Position numbers and translations under genes: made by a program. Below, piece after piece: positions 61,074-64,000 of a stretch of DNA of 64,000 bases; within the stretch, counting starts at the first letter, position 1; each line of letters begins with the position of its first letter. The notes under the pieces are model-generated. The model was not told the DNA's origin, ran no database searches, and was given only the letters and a program-made list of their open reading frames with translations. The stretch comes from Runella slithyformis DSM 19594 (GTDB lineage: Bacteria > Bacteroidota > Bacteroidia > Cytophagales > Spirosomataceae). The stretch is taken from positions 4,787,001 through 4,851,000 of the forward strand of contig NC_015703.1 in the NCBI RefSeq assembly GCF_000218895.1, in the 5' to 3' direction.

Positions 61074-61169
61074 AGGGCTATTGAAATAAATTTTATCGTA
61101 AATATGTATAATTGATTGTTGATTGAATATTTATCCCAAAGCCCATTTAGCTAATCGCCAACTCCCAAA

Positions 61170-62330
61170 TCAAAACCGCCACCCGTCGGGCGGAGCAATA
61201 AACCGATTGGGCGAAGCCAGGCAGTTGATTCTAAAAGGCTTGGGCAATCGTGTAAATGGGTCTTTTGAGTCTTGATCGGGGCTTGGTGGGCGACCGCCCG
61301 GCAGCATTGTTATTCGTCTGGCACTTGGTTGATTTCGTTCTATCCAAATGGTAGTCTTAGTGATACTGGTTGCCGCAAAATAACCCAAAACGGGTTCCTC
61401 AGGATTGTTTACATTGCGAATATTGCCTACAGGCGGCGCGGGAGCAACGTCGGTGATACTACCCTTAGTTTCAGATTGTTGCCTGATAATGTTCAAATGC
61501 CTGTAAACCGCAGGGCTAATGCTGATTTGTTGAATTTGGAGCAATGCCCCTCCGTTTTCTACATAAAAAGGTACTTGGCGCAGCAGTTTCTTCGAAACAA
61601 CCCCCCCGTTGGTGAGTGCGTCAGAAAAAAGATTAAGTTTGGCGTCAGAAAACACTTCCCAGCAGGGGCGGTCGCAACTGTAATCGTTGATAATGATGGG
61701 AATAATAACATCGTTGGTCCTATAGCCTTCACAATCGTTATTGGCTGCATTCCAATCGCCATTGACGCAAGAACCACAAATGCGCTGCTGTTCAAAGAGA
61801 AAAGTGCGCCACTGATAAAAGTTAGTTTCTTGGGCATTGTCTTGAAAATCCACCGATACGTCTATGGTCGAAACGAGCGAGTTACCGGCAATATCTTTGA
61901 TCCCTTCTTGGTTAAAATCTGTATACACTTTCCGGATTGGAGGTACAGCTACTATTTTTTCGAGCGATGACTCATAGACACGTCCGTCGGTGAAGCGAAC
62001 ACGCAACCGATAGGCCAAGCCCACACGACCCCGAAAGGAAGCAGGGGCTTCGTAGCGGCCTTGTGTAAGCCCCGACTCACGCAGCGCAATACGGGTATTA
62101 TCGCTCACAATCAGCTCAGCGGCAGCTCCTCTGACGGGCTGTGAAAATTCTGTCCCCTGCGTAGAACGTGATTGTACCACCGTGATAAAAAAAGGGTCTT
62201 GGTCGGTCAGGAAACCGTCTATTTTAATCAAATTGGTGTTAAACTCGTACTTCTTGTCAAAAGAGTCAATACAGGAGGCAACCAACAGAGCGACTAAAAC
62301 TAAAATCGTTATTTGTATTCTAAAAAGCAT
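61170..62330 (-). CDS. DUF4249-family lipoprotein (tandem paralogue 1)
   Basis: 386 residues; lipoprotein signal with lipobox VASC. LIKIDGFLTDQDPFFITVVQ, GTEFSQPVRGAAAELI, a cysteine-rich insert RICGSC..NDC..YSCDRPCWEVF, and C-terminus APPDGWRF. First gene of the operon with paralogue 2 and the TonB receptor at 57386. The two paralogues differ most around the cysteine-rich insert and near the C-terminus, where this one has an extra DQDSKDPFTRLPKP stretch. Confidence 0.85.
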   Translation of the reverse strand: MLFRIQITILVLVALLVASCIDSFDKKYEFNTNLIKIDGFLTDQDPFFITVVQSRSTQGTEFSQPVRGAAAELIVSDNTRIALRESGLTQGRYEAPASFRGRVGLAYRLRVRFTDGRVYESSLEKIVAVPPIRKVYTDFNQEGIKDIAGNSLVSTIDVSVDFQDNAQETNFYQWRTFLFEQQRICGSCVNGDWNAANNDCEGYRTNDVIIPIIINDYSCDRPCWEVFSDAKLNLFSDALTNGGVVSKKLLRQVPFYVENGGALLQIQQISISPAVYRHLNIIRQQSETKGSITDVAPAPPVGNIRNVNNPEEPVLGYFAATSITKTTIWIERNQPSARRITMLPGGRPPSPDQDSKDPFTRLPKPFRINCLASPNRFIAPPDGWRF

Positions 62331-62938
62331 AACAGGTTTGGGAAGGAAATGATTTGAAACAAATTTACAGTTTTTTTAATGGCGATAAATCAATCAAACC
62401 TATTTATATAGGGGATAGAGTTGCGGCTCGACAAACTTTTGGGGAGCCCTAAATCTGACTTGGCCGATTCTAAACTATTCCACTTACAATACTGACCAAT
62501 TCTAAAAGCTGATTCGTTTGAGTTTTCGCAGTTTATTGCATTGGTATTTAATTGGGTATAGCTTTTCTAAGTCATAATCTATATTTTTGTAAATACCCGA
62601 TATTTCAGTCTAACCTCTCCTCTATGTTTCCTTTAAAACCCATTACTCATTACAATAATGCACTAAAGAACGAATCTGACTAAATGGTGTTTTGCCCGAT
62701 GGAGGAAGAGGTCTTAAAGTCGCTGAAAATATTGATGAGTCCTTATCCACCTGCTTTCATAATTGACCCATACATTGCTGATTTTCTTCGATTTATCTAA
62801 ATGCTTCTGACTGAAAGCAAAGGTATCATAGCCGGTGACGTACCAATACAAAAGTTGAAAAACCTGTAAGAAGTGGTTTTTTAGGGGAGAAAACGTATTG
62901 AAAATGATGTTGAAAAGTAATAAATCAAACAATAACTG
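62331..62938. other. Intergenic region between the DUF4249 operon and the last gene
   Basis: About 600 AT-rich bases between divergent genes, presumably with promoters for both. The part 62699-62869 has an interrupted frame, listed separately. No tRNA, riboswitch or IS end recognised. Confidence 0.4.
62699..62869 (+). pseudogene. Possible decayed reading frame
   Basis: One frame reads MEEEVLKSLKILM, then SPYPPAFIIDPYIADFLRFI, a TAA at 62798-62800, and then directly MLLTESKGIIAGDVPIQKLK before another TAA. The two parts are in the same frame and look like one protein broken by a stop. The ESKGxIAGD wording is loosely reminiscent of some transposase N-termini, but I cannot assign a family. Confidence 0.3.
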
Positions 62939-64000
62939 ATGAAGAGAAGAACTTTTGTAACTATTGGTGCAACAGCAATGGGCAGTTTGCCGTTATGGGG
63001 AGCTGAGATATTTGAAAGACATAAAAATGCCAAACCCGCATGGCTGTTGGAATGGATAAAAATCCACGACCAACAACTGCCCGGCTTTAAAAACCTCAAA
63101 GTAACTGACCCAAAACATCCTTTTCTAGGCGGTTACATGGATGATGTGGAAATCCCTAATCCGCATACGACGGCGGGATTTATTGGCAAAGCCTGCATGT
63201 TGATGTCTTGCCCCGAATCGAGTTATTATCGATCAAAAGAGGTTCTGAAAGACATAGAAGAGGCCACAAAAGCATTGCTTAAAATGCAGCATTCTGACGG
63301 CACTATTGACTTGCTTTCCACTAATTTTCATTCTACCCCCGATACGGCTTTTGTCTTGGAAAACATCGTTCCTGCTTATACTTTTTTAAAAAAATCGATT
63401 GCCAAAGGTTCAGAAACGGCCTTGGAACTGCTCAAAACATTCCTGAAAAATGCGGGCGAAGCACTTACGGTAGGCGGAATTCATACCCCCAATCACCGTT
63501 GGGTAGTATCAGCTGCGCTGACCAAACTGAATGAATTATTTCCTGACCCGCGCTACGTCAACCGCATTGAGCAGTGGTTGGCCGAACACATTGATATTGA
63601 TGCGGATGGGCAGTACAACGAGAAAAGCACCAACAGTTATTCCCCCATTGTAAACCGCTCGCTCATCATCATTGCCAAGGGCCTGAACAAACCGGAGTTG
63701 TTGGAACCCGTTCGCAAAAACCTGATAATGACGTTTTACTACGTTCATCCCAACGGAGAAGTGGTCACCGAAGCTTCCAACCGGCAGGATAAAGGTACGA
63801 TTGGAAACATGTCGAGGTATTATTATGCTTATCGTTTCATGGCCTTGACCGACAACAGCGGCGAAATGGCAGCAATGACCCGTCTTATCGAAAAAACCAG
63901 TACCAAAGAACAGCTGGCCGGTTATCTGGATTATTTTCTGGAAGACCCCAATCTTTGGAAAGAATTGCCCGCGAGCAAAGCCTTGCCGACCAACTACGCC
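62939..64000 (+). CDS. Uncharacterised exported protein, 3' end cut by the window
   Basis: 354 residues are visible and the frame is open at the right edge. It starts MKRRTFVTIGATAMGSLPLW, which carries a twin-arginine-like signal. The rest is helical with conserved-looking segments (GGIHTPNHRWVVSAALTKLN, IDIDADGQYNEKSTNSY, VTEASNRQDKGTIGNMS). The alternation of helices and short loops suggests an alpha/alpha-toroid such as polysaccharide lyases or glycoside hydrolases have, but I recognise no named family. It lies beyond the TonB-receptor operon and is divergent from it. Confidence 0.75.
   Translation, partial: MKRRTFVTIGATAMGSLPLWGAEIFERHKNAKPAWLLEWIKIHDQQLPGFKNLKVTDPKHPFLGGYMDDVEIPNPHTTAGFIGKACMLMSCPESSYYRSKEVLKDIEEATKALLKMQHSDGTIDLLSTNFHSTPDTAFVLENIVPAYTFLKKSIAKGSETALELLKTFLKNAGEALTVGGIHTPNHRWVVSAALTKLNELFPDPRYVNRIEQWLAEHIDIDADGQYNEKSTNSYSPIVNRSLIIIAKGLNKPELLEPVRKNLIMTFYYVHPNGEVVTEASNRQDKGTIGNMSRYYYAYRFMALTDNSGEMAAMTRLIEKTSTKEQLAGYLDYFLEDPNLWKELPASKALPTNYA

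Noticed and set aside
1-64000. CRISPR arrays, tRNA or rRNA genes
   Set aside because: No regularly spaced repeats and no cloverleaf or rRNA-like sequence was recognised while reading; absence is by eye, not by a program.

Overview
The window comes from a Bacteroidota chromosome, most likely a Cytophagales bacterium of the Spirosoma/Runella/Dyadobacter type. The reasons are: SusC/SusD-type and carboxypeptidase-regulatory-type TonB receptors, an ECF sigma/FecR pair, DUF4249 and DUF1080 proteins, type III glutamine synthetase, few Shine-Dalgarno sequences, and several TAnnTTTG-like -7 promoter boxes. All assignments are from reading the sequence and recognising families; no database search was run.

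Layout. 0-9.1 kb is mostly core: proS (5' truncated by the window edge), a SlyD-like FKBP isomerase, an isolated nuoA, type III glutamine synthetase, mtaB, a CoA-binding protein, a free-standing NUMOD4/HNH protein, moaA and a cold-shock protein. An intact IS4-family insertion sequence (about 9.15-10.6 kb) follows, then aspS. 12.5-15.7 kb holds a small coiled-coil protein and two consecutive membrane/coiled-coil proteins of unknown function. 15.7-22 kb is an all-minus-strand accessory block (lipoproteins, TonB receptor, DUF4249 protein, Crp/Fnr and LuxR-type regulators). It is bracketed by two 78-bp copies of the 3' end of the preceding membrane gene, which differ only at synonymous positions.

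22-32.9 kb, all on the minus strand, holds a haem-type TonB receptor, a phosphoesterase, a divergent Nramp-fold transporter next to a four-helix-bundle gene flanked by GC-rich repeats, an acyl-CoA ligase, a DUF2279-like protein, a membrane VWA protein and fabG. 32.9-34.7 kb holds an AT-rich two-gene cassette, DUF4276 (TOPRIM-like) plus AAA ATPase, between fabG and gmhA. This is the best candidate for a little-described, possibly defensive, system. 34.7-48.5 kb holds gmhA, a stand-alone maltokinase, an S15-type hydrolase, typA, small secreted proteins, a TrpF-like protein, an M28 peptidase, an MscS channel, coaX, an outer-membrane protein and an LptC-like lipoprotein.

48.6-57.3 kb is a nutrient-uptake locus: ECF sigma, FecR anti-sigma, SusC with an STN signalling domain, SusD, and a double-DUF1080 protein. 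57.4-62.3 kb is a minus-strand operon of two tandem DUF4249 lipoprotein paralogues and a TonB receptor. The window ends inside an uncharacterised exported protein. Common themes are outer-membrane uptake (four TonB receptors, three DUF4249 partners) and traces of mobile DNA (IS4 element, HNH gene, four-helix-bundle repeat unit, island-like direct repeats, decayed reading frame near 62.7 kb).
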